A stretch of DNA of 64,000 bases from Actinomycetospora termitidis (GTDB lineage: Bacteria > Actinomycetota > Actinomycetes > Mycobacteriales > Pseudonocardiaceae): the NCBI RefSeq assembly GCF_030286555.1, contig NZ_JASVWF010000008.1:248001-312000 (forward strand). Reading direction: 5' to 3'. This document shows, one piece after another, positions 52,668 through 62,197 of the stretch (the first letter of the stretch is position 1; each line of letters opens with the position of its first letter). The notes beneath the pieces are model-generated. The model did no database searches. It was not told where the DNA came from and worked only from the letters and a program-made list of their open reading frames with translations. A program made the position numbers and the translations under genes.

Positions 52668-53057
52668 ATGGACGTCGAGGAACTCCGTGACCTGCTCGCC
52701 ACCTACCCCGGCACCCGGATGCTCGAGGCGAACGGCGACCACTTCGCCGTGTACGACCCGGACGGGACGATCCCACCGGCGCAGCAGCGCCCGTGGGCCA
52801 CCTTCGTCACCTCGAACGCGTACGACGACGGGTCGGACCTCGACCGGCCCGGCGTCTACCGCCTCAACCTGGGCCTGCCGAAGGACCTCGCCGCCGCGGT
52901 GGCCGACCCGGACGCGGACCTGACCACGCTCGACGTCGTCATGCCGCACCCGGACTACGGCCGCCTCGGCTTCGTCTGCGTCCTCAACCCGACGTCGTCG
53001 TGGCCGCGGGTGCGGGAGCTCATCGACGCCGCCTACGCGAAGGCGACCCGGACCTGA
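52668..53057 (+). CDS. DUF6194-like hypothetical protein
   Basis: A 129-residue protein: MDVEELRDLLATYPGTRMLEANGDHFAVYDPDG, then RPWATFVTSNAYDDGSDLDRPGVYRLNLGLPK and a C-terminal LDVVMPHPDYGRLGFVCVLNPTSSWPRVRELIDAAYAKA. This matches the DUF6194 pattern seen in actinobacteria; function unknown. Its last 38 bases overlap the convergent multicopper oxidase gene. Confidence 0.8.
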   Translation: MDVEELRDLLATYPGTRMLEANGDHFAVYDPDGTIPPAQQRPWATFVTSNAYDDGSDLDRPGVYRLNLGLPKDLAAAVADPDADLTTLDVVMPHPDYGRLGFVCVLNPTSSWPRVRELIDAAYAKATRT

Positions 53058-56000
53058 CCCGCAGGATCCCCCACAGCCCCTCGACGACCGCGTGCCGGAA
53101 GGCGCCGCTGCGGTAGGCGTAGTCGCCGGGCTTCTTCGCAGCGGTCAGGACGAGGTCCCGCACCCAGCCTGCCGTGAGCCCCGAGAGGGCGCCCACCCAC
53201 GGGCCGTGCTTCGTCCAGGGTGCGAACGTCCAGGCGTGCCCGTGGACGGTCCACGTGTGGTTGCGGGGTTTGTCGCACCCGCCGACCAGTCGGAGCCACA
53301 GCTCCTGCTCCGGCTCGACCTCCCAGACCGGCGTCACCGGCTCGACGGCGAGCCCACGGCGCCCGACGAGTGCCGTGCGGTAGTTGATCCCCTTCTGCCC
53401 CGCGTCCTCGGCATCGCCTTCTTCCATGTCCGGCAACGGAGCGGTCGGACGACCGCCGAGGAAGAGGCGGAGCCCGTCCTGCACGACGAGCACCTGTTCC
53501 GCGACGTCGGGATGTCCCTCCCGGAACACCGCGGTCCGCGAGCCCGTCCAGTACCTCGGAGTCGCGTCGGCGGGCTCGACCACCAGGGCACCGACGAGGC
53601 CGTGGTGCCGGTGGTTGCGGACGTCCGCCATGTCCTGCAGGTGGCACACCTGGCCCGCGACCCGGTCGTCGAGCAGTGGGTCGGCGTACCACCAGTACTC
53701 GGCCCAGTTGGCACGGTCGTGGGCGGCGGCGTGGTCCGTACGGCGCGCCACCCCGCCCTTCTCGGCCTCCACGGCGTGACCGCCGTGCTCGCCCGGCACC
53801 GCCCCGAGGGGCGGGACGGTGCCGTCGTGGTTGCCGCCCACCCACGCACCGTCGTCCGTGACGACGTCGTAGCGGACCAGACCAGCGTGCAGCGAGACCC
53901 GAGGCGACACCGTCCGCTCGACGTCCAGCGGGACCGCCGGCGGATTCGTCTCCGGTCCGAACGGCGGAAGGAGCGGATCGATCGGCGATTCCGCGAGCGA
54001 CGACGGTCTGGTGAACAGCTCGTTGATCAGGACGACACGCACCCACTCCCCGGCGCGCGCCCGCAGTACCAGGGGCTCGACGGGATCGTCGGCGCGACCA
54101 CCGCGCGCTCGGATGCGTCCGGTCGGACGACCGTCGACGATCTCGGGGTCCCAGCCGTCGACCTCCACGTAGCGCAGGCCCCAGGGGTCGCTCAGCGCGT
54201 CCGCGTACTCAATCTCCTCCCGGCACGCGGCCACGACGTAGGTCCGCGCCCGGGGAGTCGCCCAGGCGTATGGAGGACGGGGCCCGACCGACGGGACCGC
54301 GGGGTACTGCGGCTGCGGCCGCTCCGGCACCGCGCGCGTGGCCCGCACGTCGGCCCACTCACGTCCCGGGAGCGTCGGGAGGTGGTCCAGCGGTCGGGCT
54401 CCCGGGGTGTGCACGCGGACCAGGCCCCAGCACCCGAGCCACAGGTCGTCGATGGCCGCGCACCGCCAGAGGTGGTCACCGGGGCCGTAGGGACTGTTCT
54501 CCTGGCTGATGTCGAGGGTGAAGGCCTCGGAGATGCCGAGCGTCTGCTGGTCGACCAGGCGGGACGTCGGGTTCTTCCACTCGTGCCGCCAGCGCAGGCC
54601 GTGGGTGACGAAGCTGTGCTGCTCCTCGTGCGAGCCCTGGATGAGACGGACCCGCAGCCGGTCGCCGGGGTAGGTGCCGATGATCGGGGTGTCGGGATCG
54701 CCGCCGACGGCCTCCGGCTCCTCCTCGTCCGGTCGGGCCACGCGGCTCGCGAACCACGACGACGGGTCCTTCCCCCGCTCTCTCAGAGGTGCGTTCCGGT
54801 AGTTCACGCCCATCACGCCGGGGTCGTTGTCCGACCCGAGCTCGTTCGGCGCGTTGAGCGGGTGGTGCGAGCGGTCGTAGAGCGGGATGAAGTCGCCGAT
54901 GCCGAGGCAGGCCTCCCGGTAGGCGTCCTTCTCGTCGGGCGGGACGACGACGGCCTGGGCCCCGACCCACGCCCTCGCGGTGCGGTCCGGCGTGAACCAG
55001 TCCGAGCCGCGCGGTTCGGCGATTAACGCCGCGAACAGTCCGCGCTTCTGGCGGTAGTTGGCGAGCAGGTGGTCGTGGAAGAAGCAGGGCCCGAACTCCT
55101 CGTCGACCACCCACCGGTGGAAGGACACGTTCCGCGCCGGCTCGCCGGGGCGGTTCGGGCCCACAGCCTCGGTGCAGCTCGCGCCGGACAGGTAGTTCCA
55201 GCCGGTCGACGAGCCGTCGGCCGCGAGGACGTCGAACTTCACGAGGTGGACGTGGAGCCCGCACTCGACGGGCAGCGCCGTCAGGTCGAAGTGGTCCGGT
55301 GGAAGGGTGCCGAGCTCGTTGTGCAGGCGGAGCTCGACGATGTCGCCGTGGTTCGCCCGCGGGAAGAACGGCTCCACGGACCCGTCCTGCCGGGTCTCCG
55401 GCAGGGCCATCCGTTCCACGTTCCCGCCCTCGCGGACCTCGACCGCCATCAGCTCGTAGCGGTGGCCGTGCGGGTCGTGCCACCCGTGGGAGTTGTACTC
55501 GACCGGCTCCTCACGCACCGCGACGTCGTAGCTGAGGACGCGCCACGGACGCCCGTCCCACTGCGCGGCCTGGCCGTCCAGGTCGACGAAGAGCGCGCCG
55601 GTCTCCCGCTTCGCCTTGACCCCCGGGGCGAAGGCCTCGTACTCCAGCGCCGAGTGCGCCGGGAGCTCGAGCAGGCGCCGCCGGCCACCGACGTGCGCGT
55701 CGATCACCGCGGGTGGGGGCGGCGCCTTCGACGGGACCTGCGCGTCGATGAACCACGGGAAGCCCGGGAGCGTCGCCGTGCGGGGAGGAGGTGTGCGGCC
55801 TGGCAGCGGCTGCAGCGGGTGGCACGGCGACCCGTCGGGATGGGCGATGTAGCGCCCGTCGGGGTAGACGACGCCGCCCGTCACCTCGGGGTCCGGTTCG
55901 GCGACCGCGTCGACGATCCGGTCGAAGCTGCGCCACAGACCCCACATGCCGTGGTGGAAGTGGGGATAGAGGTGGCAGTGCCAGATGATGTCGCCGAGGG

Positions 56001-57687
56001 CGTGCTGGCGGCTCCCGGACCCGTAGAGCGGATCGATGGTGACCGCGGTCTGCGGGCCGATGGTGACCGAGTCGAGCAGCTGCGACGTGGGGTCCTCCGC
56101 CACCGCCCGCCACTGGTGGACGTGCAGGTGGAAGACGTGGGTCTCCTTGACCCCGGCGTGGACCAGGCGCACCCGCGCCGGATCACCACGGTAGGCACGG
56201 AAGATCGGCGTGACGGGGTCGCCGAACAGCCACGAGCTGTGGTGCTGCTCCTCGCCCGCGATCAGCTCGAGCCAGCGACCGTCGGGCGTGCGCGCCGTCC
56301 GGAAGACCTCGCCCAGCTCGTCGTCCAGTTTCCATCCGAACGCCCGCCGGTCCACCCCGACCTGGCCCGGCGGTGGCTCGGCCGACGTCGCCTCGACGAG
56401 GCGGCGCATGTGGTGCGGGAGCCGGTTGGGCATCGGTTCGGCGCGGTAGGACAGCGGCATCACGGTGTGTTCGGCGACGAGATGGAAGGCCGAGTGCACC
56501 TCGGGCTCGTCGTGGATGAAGACCGTGAACTCGCGGTGGTCCTCGTCGGGCCCGGTGCTCGGGAACTCGCCGAACGGTGTCCTCGGCGCCCGCTGCGGAG
56601 CGACGTGGACATCGACGTCGGGCCCGTCGCTCCAGGCGGTCCCGCTGATGGTCTCCCCGGTCTCGGGGTCGCTCCACGTCGCGCCCTCGGGCTCGACCAC
56701 GAGGGCGGCGAACAGCCCGTGCGCGTTCGTCCCCTGCTCGTCACCCCGGACGTCGCCGAGATCGTTGATCGGCCAGACGCCCTCGTGGTCGCACCGCCAG
56801 CGCAGGGTCAGGGTCGGGTCACCGCGGCGGCGCAGGGACGACGGGTTGGTCCCGACGTGCGAGCCGTCGCTCATCGGGTCGACGGGCCCGTCGCCCTGCA
56901 GGTGCAGCCCGACGGCCCGGTCCGCGATCTCGTTGCGGAATCGGATGATCAGCTCGTCGCCCCGGCACGCCCGCAGCACGAGGGGCCGGATCACGGGCAC
57001 CGGCCGCATCGGGTTGACGCGGTCGTAGGGCGGGGTGCGGTCGCCCAGCCCGCGGACGTCCGTCCGATGGTCGTTGAGCAACAGGCGGCGCACCCGCCGG
57101 CGGGACATCCCGCTGGCGGCCACGAGCCCGGGCAACGCGCGGTCGAACGACTCGTCGACCTGGTCCAGCAGCCCACGAATCTGGGCGTCCAGCGCGACGA
57201 CCGCCTGCGCCCACTGCTCGCGCCAGACCGTGCGGACGGACTCCTCCTCCGCGAGTTCCTCCACCTCCCGGCCCGTGAGCTCGCCGAGCGCCGCGAGGAT
57301 CTCCGTCACCGTGGCGTGGTAGTTCTGGCGGACGGCCAGCAACCGGGGGTCGGTGTCCCCGCGGGTCGGGTCCGGCTCCTGTTCCTCGACCGGTGGCTTC
57401 GCCGTGCGGTCACGCAGCAGGTCGCGTTCCGGGCCCGACTTCCGCTCGAGGATCTCGACCATCGCCGCGTAGCGGTCGAGGCCGTCGACGACCATCTGCG
57501 CCAGGTCGCGCCGGCGGTGCAGGCGCGGCAGCCGCTGCTCGCGGTCGTTCCAGCGGTCGCGGAGCCACCGGATCAGGGGTTCGTAGCCGCTCAGGGTGTA
57601 GAGCATGCCGTTCGGGTCGTGGTCGCCGTCGTTGGTGTAGACGATCGGGACCGAGAGGGCCACGACCTCGACGATGGGTTTCGACAC
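53020..57687 (-). CDS. Giant multicopper oxidase-like protein (about 1555 residues)
   Basis: It has an N-terminal helical part of about 200 residues, then repeated cupredoxin-type domains. Copper-ligand segments in order: HLQGDG at about 262; VFHLHVHQW at about 519; WHCHLYPHFHHGMWGLWR at about 572; GLHVHLVKFDV at about 811; CFFHDHLLANYRQKRG at about 871; HSFVTHGLRWRHEW at about 1029; HLWRCAAIDDLWLGCWG at about 1074 (ligands partly lost); VCHLQDMADVRNHRHHG at about 1352; NHTWTVHGHAWTF at about 1479. The size and HxH/HCH pattern recall MnxG-type manganese oxidases, but it is longer and I see no signal peptide. The GTG at 57687 has GGAGG upstream. It is the last gene of an operon with DUF2182, DUF1326 and a PKD protein. 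Substrate unknown; it is convergent and overlapping with DUF6194. Confidence 0.88.
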   Translation of the reverse strand: MSKPIVEVVALSVPIVYTNDGDHDPNGMLYTLSGYEPLIRWLRDRWNDREQRLPRLHRRRDLAQMVVDGLDRYAAMVEILERKSGPERDLLRDRTAKPPVEEQEPDPTRGDTDPRLLAVRQNYHATVTEILAALGELTGREVEELAEEESVRTVWREQWAQAVVALDAQIRGLLDQVDESFDRALPGLVAASGMSRRRVRRLLLNDHRTDVRGLGDRTPPYDRVNPMRPVPVIRPLVLRACRGDELIIRFRNEIADRAVGLHLQGDGPVDPMSDGSHVGTNPSSLRRRGDPTLTLRWRCDHEGVWPINDLGDVRGDEQGTNAHGLFAALVVEPEGATWSDPETGETISGTAWSDGPDVDVHVAPQRAPRTPFGEFPSTGPDEDHREFTVFIHDEPEVHSAFHLVAEHTVMPLSYRAEPMPNRLPHHMRRLVEATSAEPPPGQVGVDRRAFGWKLDDELGEVFRTARTPDGRWLELIAGEEQHHSSWLFGDPVTPIFRAYRGDPARVRLVHAGVKETHVFHLHVHQWRAVAEDPTSQLLDSVTIGPQTAVTIDPLYGSGSRQHALGDIIWHCHLYPHFHHGMWGLWRSFDRIVDAVAEPDPEVTGGVVYPDGRYIAHPDGSPCHPLQPLPGRTPPPRTATLPGFPWFIDAQVPSKAPPPPAVIDAHVGGRRRLLELPAHSALEYEAFAPGVKAKRETGALFVDLDGQAAQWDGRPWRVLSYDVAVREEPVEYNSHGWHDPHGHRYELMAVEVREGGNVERMALPETRQDGSVEPFFPRANHGDIVELRLHNELGTLPPDHFDLTALPVECGLHVHLVKFDVLAADGSSTGWNYLSGASCTEAVGPNRPGEPARNVSFHRWVVDEEFGPCFFHDHLLANYRQKRGLFAALIAEPRGSDWFTPDRTARAWVGAQAVVVPPDEKDAYREACLGIGDFIPLYDRSHHPLNAPNELGSDNDPGVMGVNYRNAPLRERGKDPSSWFASRVARPDEEEPEAVGGDPDTPIIGTYPGDRLRVRLIQGSHEEQHSFVTHGLRWRHEWKNPTSRLVDQQTLGISEAFTLDISQENSPYGPGDHLWRCAAIDDLWLGCWGLVRVHTPGARPLDHLPTLPGREWADVRATRAVPERPQPQYPAVPSVGPRPPYAWATPRARTYVVAACREEIEYADALSDPWGLRYVEVDGWDPEIVDGRPTGRIRARGGRADDPVEPLVLRARAGEWVRVVLINELFTRPSSLAESPIDPLLPPFGPETNPPAVPLDVERTVSPRVSLHAGLVRYDVVTDDGAWVGGNHDGTVPPLGAVPGEHGGHAVEAEKGGVARRTDHAAAHDRANWAEYWWYADPLLDDRVAGQVCHLQDMADVRNHRHHGLVGALVVEPADATPRYWTGSRTAVFREGHPDVAEQVLVVQDGLRLFLGGRPTAPLPDMEEGDAEDAGQKGINYRTALVGRRGLAVEPVTPVWEVEPEQELWLRLVGGCDKPRNHTWTVHGHAWTFAPWTKHGPWVGALSGLTAGWVRDLVLTAAKKPGDYAYRSGAFRHAVVEGLWGILRVRSGSPSRRRRR

Positions 57688-57701
57688 GGGAGCCTCCGGG
57701 C

Positions 57702-58517
57702 TCAGACGGTGAGGACGCCGGGGGGCAGGAGGCCGAGCAGGGCGGCCGCGGCGAGGACGAGGGTGGCGACGGCGGTCGGGGTGACCAGGCGTCGACCGTG
57801 CGGCAGGAGCCGTTGGGCCGTCATCACGACGGCGAGCACGACCATCACCGGGAGCGCGGCCACGCCCACGACCAGGGAGACGACCATGAGGGCCCAGCAG
57901 CATCCGACGCACGACGCCGCGTAGGCGCCGGTCAGCCGGGCGGTCTCCTGCCAGGGCGGACGGACCCCGCGCCAGTACGCGACCGCGAAGCTGCGGGGTG
58001 TGCGGCAGGCCCGCAGGCAGCGACGGGCGAGCGGGCTGAGCTGGTAGGCGCCGGCGACGGCGAGCACCAGGCCGGCCGCCAGCTCGGTCGTGGCCGGCGT
58101 CCGGAACGGGTCGAGCGCCCGCCACACTGCGGCCGCTCCGACCAGCACGGCGCCCGCGAGCGCCCACACCCCGACGAACACCACCATGCCGAGTGCGAGG
58201 AGCAGCGTCGGCCGGGGCGACCGGGCCACCAGCCGGCTCAGGGTCCGCAGCAGCGGCAGAGCGGGCGGCAGCATCATCGCGACGACCATGACCACCCACG
58301 CGCCGATCTCGGTGCCGAAGCTCGCGCCGCTCCCGCCGTGGTGGGCTCCGTCGTGCCCCGGCATGCCCGGCATGACCGGACCCGTCGTCGGGACCTCGTG
58401 GTGGGCGACCGGCGAACCGGGCCAGGCGAGCGCGAGCCACCCGAGTGCGGCCAGCGCGAGCACGACCCCCGCGAGCAGGCGGTCGTCCACGGTCCGGGCC
58501 CGCGCCGGTGCGCTCAT
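57702..58517 (-). CDS. DUF2182 family membrane protein
   Basis: A 271-residue integral membrane protein with about seven segments. The first half holds WVVMVVAMMLPPALPLLRTL, the DUF2182 signature, and the second half holds GAYAASCVGCCWALMVV with its paired cysteines. A His/Met-rich loop (AHHEVPTTGPVMPGMPGHDGAHHGGSG) near residue 40 suggests metal binding. The family is described only as predicted metal-binding. It overlaps the DUF1326 stop (ATGA) and lies 14 bases before the multicopper oxidase start. Confidence 0.9.
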   Translation of the reverse strand: MSAPARARTVDDRLLAGVVLALAALGWLALAWPGSPVAHHEVPTTGPVMPGMPGHDGAHHGGSGASFGTEIGAWVVMVVAMMLPPALPLLRTLSRLVARSPRPTLLLALGMVVFVGVWALAGAVLVGAAAVWRALDPFRTPATTELAAGLVLAVAGAYQLSPLARRCLRACRTPRSFAVAYWRGVRPPWQETARLTGAYAASCVGCCWALMVVSLVVGVAALPVMVVLAVVMTAQRLLPHGRRLVTPTAVATLVLAAAALLGLLPPGVLTV

Positions 58518-59272
58518 TCGTCGTCCGCGTCGGGCGCGGCCTCGTCCTCGGGCTCCACGGCGTTCGCGGGACGGGGCGGCTCCGGGTCCGGCTCCCCGGC
58601 GTGGGAGTAGCGGAACGAGCCGCGCATCCCGGAGCGCCCGACGACGTCCAGGTATCCGCCGGGAAGGGCTCCGACGTGGATGCCCATCGCCCGACCGCCC
58701 TGCGCCTCGACGCGCGGAGCGTCCTCCGGCACCCCGAGTTCGTACGAGAGCGCCGTGTGGGACAGCTCGAGCGGATCGGGACGGCCGTCGAACCGCCGAG
58801 GTTCTCCCGAGGCGTGCACGAAGGGCGTGTCGCCCTTCGTCACGCGGACCTCCCAGCAGCGGTCGCGGTACTCCTCCACCGTCACCTGCGCCCGGTCGTC
58901 CCCGACGACGGTGCCGCTGACCTCGGCCAGCGTCTCCAGAGGTCCGCCGGACCTGCCGGAGAACGCGCGGACCAGTGCGTGCCGGGCCTGCTCGTCGGCG
59001 CCGGCGTCGACGTACAGGTAGGTCGACGTGGTCGGGTTCCCGGCTCCGTCGACGCGACGTGGCCCGGAGTGGGTGGAGACGCTGACGACGGTGCGGCCGC
59101 CGACGGGCACGCCCGCGACGACGGATCCGGCGGCGAGGCTCCAGGCGATCAGTCCGGTGCAGTGGCCCTCGTCGGGCTCGTCGTCCACCCAACAGGGGCA
59201 GACCACGTAGCAGTCGCACGCCTCGATGAAGGTGCCGTGGAGCTCGTAGGGCCCCGAGTCGATCTCAGGCAT
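58514..59272 (-). CDS. DUF1326 family protein
   Basis: A 252-residue protein whose N-terminus carries ACDCYVVCPCWVDDEPDEGHC, a dense Cys motif (five Cys) characteristic of DUF1326. The rest is beta-rich with VTVEEYRDRCWEVRV and ends in a Pro/Glu-rich tail. In other genomes DUF1326 and DUF2182 genes often adjoin; I know of no assigned activity. The Cys cluster suggests copper or other metal binding, supporting a metal role for the operon. It overlaps DUF2182 by 4 bases. Confidence 0.88.
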   Translation of the reverse strand: MPEIDSGPYELHGTFIEACDCYVVCPCWVDDEPDEGHCTGLIAWSLAAGSVVAGVPVGGRTVVSVSTHSGPRRVDGAGNPTTSTYLYVDAGADEQARHALVRAFSGRSGGPLETLAEVSGTVVGDDRAQVTVEEYRDRCWEVRVTKGDTPFVHASGEPRRFDGRPDPLELSHTALSYELGVPEDAPRVEAQGGRAMGIHVGALPGGYLDVVGRSGMRGSFRYSHAGEPDPEPPRPANAVEPEDEAAPDADDE

Positions 59273-59302
59273 GGCAGGACGCCTTCCGGTGGTCGGGGCG
59301 GG

Positions 59303-61336
59303 TCAACGACGAACGGTGAGCGGGGCCTCGGCCACTCCGCCGTGGCGGGAGCCGGCCGTCACCCGGTCGCCCGCGAGCGGAGCCGATCCGACCAGGCCTG
59401 CGACCAGTGACCAGGCCCCGGCGGCGTCCACCACGGCCTCCCCGAGACCGCCCAGCGGGGTCGACACCGTGACGCGGTCGGGCCGTCGTCGGGCGGGGTC
59501 GGGTCCACTCGCGCGACCGGACACCCGCCACTGCTTCTTGTCCGTGCGGTATTCGGCGCGGTCGATCGCGACCGTGCCGGGGCGCCCGGTGAGAACGACG
59601 TCGGCGACGCTGTCCGGCCCGCCCGGGCCCGTGACCGTCAGCTGCAGCGACACCGGGCCTCCCCGGCGCAGGGTGACGGTCGGCTGCATCGAGTCGGGCC
59701 CGTCGATGTCGGCGGCGTCCCCGTCGGGCGTCGTCCAGCGGAAGGTCCGCGCGCCGAGGCTGGCGCCGGCGTCGAGCGTGACGGGTTCTCCGACGTCGAC
59801 CGTCCGGTCTGCCCCGGGGTGGGCCAGCGGCGCCCGAGGCGCCTCGACGGTCACGTCGGTCTTGGTGTCCGCCGTCCGTCCCGCGGTGTCGGTGACCGTG
59901 AGGGTCACGTCGGTCTTGGTGTCCGCCGTCCGTCCCGCGGTGTCGGTGACCGTGAGGGTCACGCTCACCGACCCCGGCGCCAGCGGCATCGTCAGAGTCG
60001 TCGCGGCAGCCGTGGCGTCGGCGATCTGTCCGCCGCCCGACGCCGTCCACGTGCGGTTGACGAGCGCCCCCGTGGAGCCCGAGCTGTCCAGGGTCACCTC
60101 CTCGCCCGGGGTGACGTGGGACCGGACACCCGCCGGGGTCGTGACCGTGATGACCGCCGTCGGCGACTCGGAGACGGAGGCAGCGCCGTCGAGGACGACC
60201 TCCCGGGTAGCGAGGACCTTTCCGGCGACGCTGACCTGCACGCTCGCCGGGGGTGCGTCGACCGCGAAGGTCTCGTCGACCCCGTTCGCGATCGGGCCGA
60301 ACCCCACCAGCTCGAGCGGGGCCGTCCCGGAGGACACCGCACGTACGCGGAGGACGGATGGGACGGCGTCCAGGTCGAAGGTGGCGGTCTCGACGGTGAC
60401 GAGGTCGGTGACCGGCGTCGGGCCCGACCCGCCTCCACGGGTGCGGTTGAGCACCTCGATCTCGTCGGCCGCTGTGCTGACCCGCGCCGCGTAGTTCCGA
60501 CCGACGCCCCGCATGACCGTGACCGGGACGCCGTCGCCCGTGACGACGAGCTCCTGTCCGGGCGCCGAGAAGGCGAACACGTCCGCGGCGCCGGGAGCCG
60601 GACGCACGGCCCGGACGACCTGCGCGCCGATCTCCGTGGCCACCTTGCCCTGCAGCGAGAACAACGCCGTCTCGGACGACTCCGGCTGCCCCGATCCGGT
60701 CGCGGCACCGATTCCCTCCACCCGGAAGAAATTCGTCTCCTCCGGACTCCCGGTCACCGTGTGCGGGGTGCCGTGAATTCCGAGGTAGCCGTCCGGCGGT
60801 TCTCCTTCACCAGCACCGAGTGCGGCGCCCGAGGTCCACCGCAGGAACGGCGCCACTCCGGCACCCAGCGCGTCCGCGAACTGTCCGGGCGCCACGCCGA
60901 TGTCGACCGTGACGTCGACCTTCCCCCGGTCGTCCGTCGACGCGGTGTGGGCCCCGTAGGGATGGGTGAAGGTGTACTCCGTCTCCGGACGGCCGTTCTG
61001 GATGCGCAGACGGGTGCGGCCGAAGACGATCTGCTGGTCAGGGGCGGGCTCACCGAGGCCGGCGAAGGTCGCCTCCAGGCCCAGGACCAGCTTGGCCCGG
61101 CCGTCGCCGGCCGTGCCCCCGATCGGGACCTCGGCCTCGACGAGGAAGTAGAACGCCTCGCCCGGGTAATTCGTCGGGAACACGATCGCTCCCGGTCCGA
61201 CCTCCAGCGCGGCGATGTTGGGATCGTCCGGGTCCAGCCCGAGCGCCAATCGGACCCCGCTCTCGTCCTCGTACCACCGGGGGAATCCGTTGCCCGGGTC
61301 GACCGGTCCGACAGCGGCAAGCTTCTTCTCAGCCAC
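59303..61336 (-). CDS. PKD/Ig-like domain protein heading the multicopper oxidase cluster
   Basis: About 677 residues. The N-terminal half (NGFPRWYEDESGVRLALGLDPDD; FPTNYPGEAFYFLVEAEVPI) is a conserved unnamed beta domain. The C-terminal half has PKD/Ig-like modules: TAVITVTTPAGV, VTLDSSGSTGALVNRTWTASGG, LTVTDTAGRTADTKTD twice, and VTLDAGASLGARTFRWTTPDGD. An exact 54-bp tandem duplication makes the doubled module. No signal peptide or anchor is evident, unusual for such domains. The GTG at 61336 was chosen over a TTG at 61354 because of the G-rich run GGGGGG. It probably acts as a scaffold or substrate-binding partner of the oxidase; inference. Confidence 0.75.
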   Translation of the reverse strand: MAEKKLAAVGPVDPGNGFPRWYEDESGVRLALGLDPDDPNIAALEVGPGAIVFPTNYPGEAFYFLVEAEVPIGGTAGDGRAKLVLGLEATFAGLGEPAPDQQIVFGRTRLRIQNGRPETEYTFTHPYGAHTASTDDRGKVDVTVDIGVAPGQFADALGAGVAPFLRWTSGAALGAGEGEPPDGYLGIHGTPHTVTGSPEETNFFRVEGIGAATGSGQPESSETALFSLQGKVATEIGAQVVRAVRPAPGAADVFAFSAPGQELVVTGDGVPVTVMRGVGRNYAARVSTAADEIEVLNRTRGGGSGPTPVTDLVTVETATFDLDAVPSVLRVRAVSSGTAPLELVGFGPIANGVDETFAVDAPPASVQVSVAGKVLATREVVLDGAASVSESPTAVITVTTPAGVRSHVTPGEEVTLDSSGSTGALVNRTWTASGGGQIADATAAATTLTMPLAPGSVSVTLTVTDTAGRTADTKTDVTLTVTDTAGRTADTKTDVTVEAPRAPLAHPGADRTVDVGEPVTLDAGASLGARTFRWTTPDGDAADIDGPDSMQPTVTLRRGGPVSLQLTVTGPGGPDSVADVVLTGRPGTVAIDRAEYRTDKKQWRVSGRASGPDPARRRPDRVTVSTPLGGLGEAVVDAAGAWSLVAGLVGSAPLAGDRVTAGSRHGGVAEAPLTVRR
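59849..59963. repeat. 54-bp exact tandem duplication in the PKD gene
   Basis: Two exact 54-bp units with a 7-base partial third. Each encodes the segment VTLTVTDTAGRTADTKTD. The perfect identity indicates a recent duplication. Confidence 0.9.
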
Positions 61337-61524
61337 GAAGGCCCCCCGTCGCAAATGCGTCGACGAATCGTCGAATCGCTCACGACGGTCTTACCAACAC
61401 CATTCATCATCGGACAGATCCGCCACCCGATGAGCGCAAATCAGAACTTCACGACGAACGGCGCGTACCAGTACGAACGCACAGGGTCAGGATGATCGGT
61501 ACTCAGCGCACGTGATCGTGGACG

Positions 61525-62172
61525 CTACGGAAATGTCTTCTCGCGGCGCGGCGCGCGGAGCCCGAGCACCACGATCACCGCGACCTCGGCGAGCGAGAGC
61601 ACGCGCTCGATCAGACCGAGCGGGACCGCGCGGTACCAGGGCGTCGCGAGGACCGGGTTCAGCAGGATCGCGCCGATGATCGGCAGGAACGACGCCAGGG
61701 CCACCACGGAGAACACGGTGACCCAGGCGGCCCAGCGCTCACCCCGGTGCCGGCGGGCCACCAGGAGCCCCGCACCGGGCAGCGCGAAGAACGCCGCCAG
61801 GCTCGCGTAGCGGTGGACGTACCCGGACACGCTGGGGCCGATCGACCAGTTGGTCTTCTCGAAGACGACCACGAGCACGAGGCCCACGCACCACACGGCG
61901 AAGAGCACGAGCGCCGTCGGCGTCACCACGTCCCGGACGTACAGGGCCGCCACGACGGCCCCGGTGGCCGCGACGAGACCGAGCACGGCGATGTCGAAGA
62001 GCCATCCGCCGGGCCCGACGGCGTACTCGCTGATCGTGCGTCGCACCGGGTCGTGTCGCGACCACGGCTCGACGAGGTGCATCAGCCCGACGACCGCGAC
62101 GACCGCGATCGTCACGACCGCACCCGCCGTCCCCAGCAGGGAGGTCCGGACGCGGGTCGCGGAGATCGTCAC
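61525..62172 (-). CDS. DUF998-type membrane protein
   Basis: A 215-residue membrane protein with about six hydrophobic segments (VTIAVVAVVGLMHLVEP; WLFDIAVLGLVAATGAVVAAL; ALVLFAVWCVGLVLVVVF; AAFFALPGAGLLVA; WAAWVTVFSVVALASFLPIIGA; LSLAEVAVIVVLGL). The motif HDPVRRTISEYAVGPGGWLFDIAVLGL matches the DUF998 family. No function known. It is separated from the multicopper oxidase cluster by about 190 bp of apparently empty sequence. Confidence 0.8.
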   Translation of the reverse strand: MTISATRVRTSLLGTAGAVVTIAVVAVVGLMHLVEPWSRHDPVRRTISEYAVGPGGWLFDIAVLGLVAATGAVVAALYVRDVVTPTALVLFAVWCVGLVLVVVFEKTNWSIGPSVSGYVHRYASLAAFFALPGAGLLVARRHRGERWAAWVTVFSVVALASFLPIIGAILLNPVLATPWYRAVPLGLIERVLSLAEVAVIVVLGLRAPRREKTFP

Positions 62173-62197
62173 GGGACCAGGATGACCCGGAGGCCCG

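Noticed and set aside
53092-57924. Long plus-strand reading frames across the multicopper oxidase region.
   Set aside because: They are antisense shadows of the minus-strand oxidase, which carries real motifs; the plus frames have only Arg/Val/Gly-rich composition.
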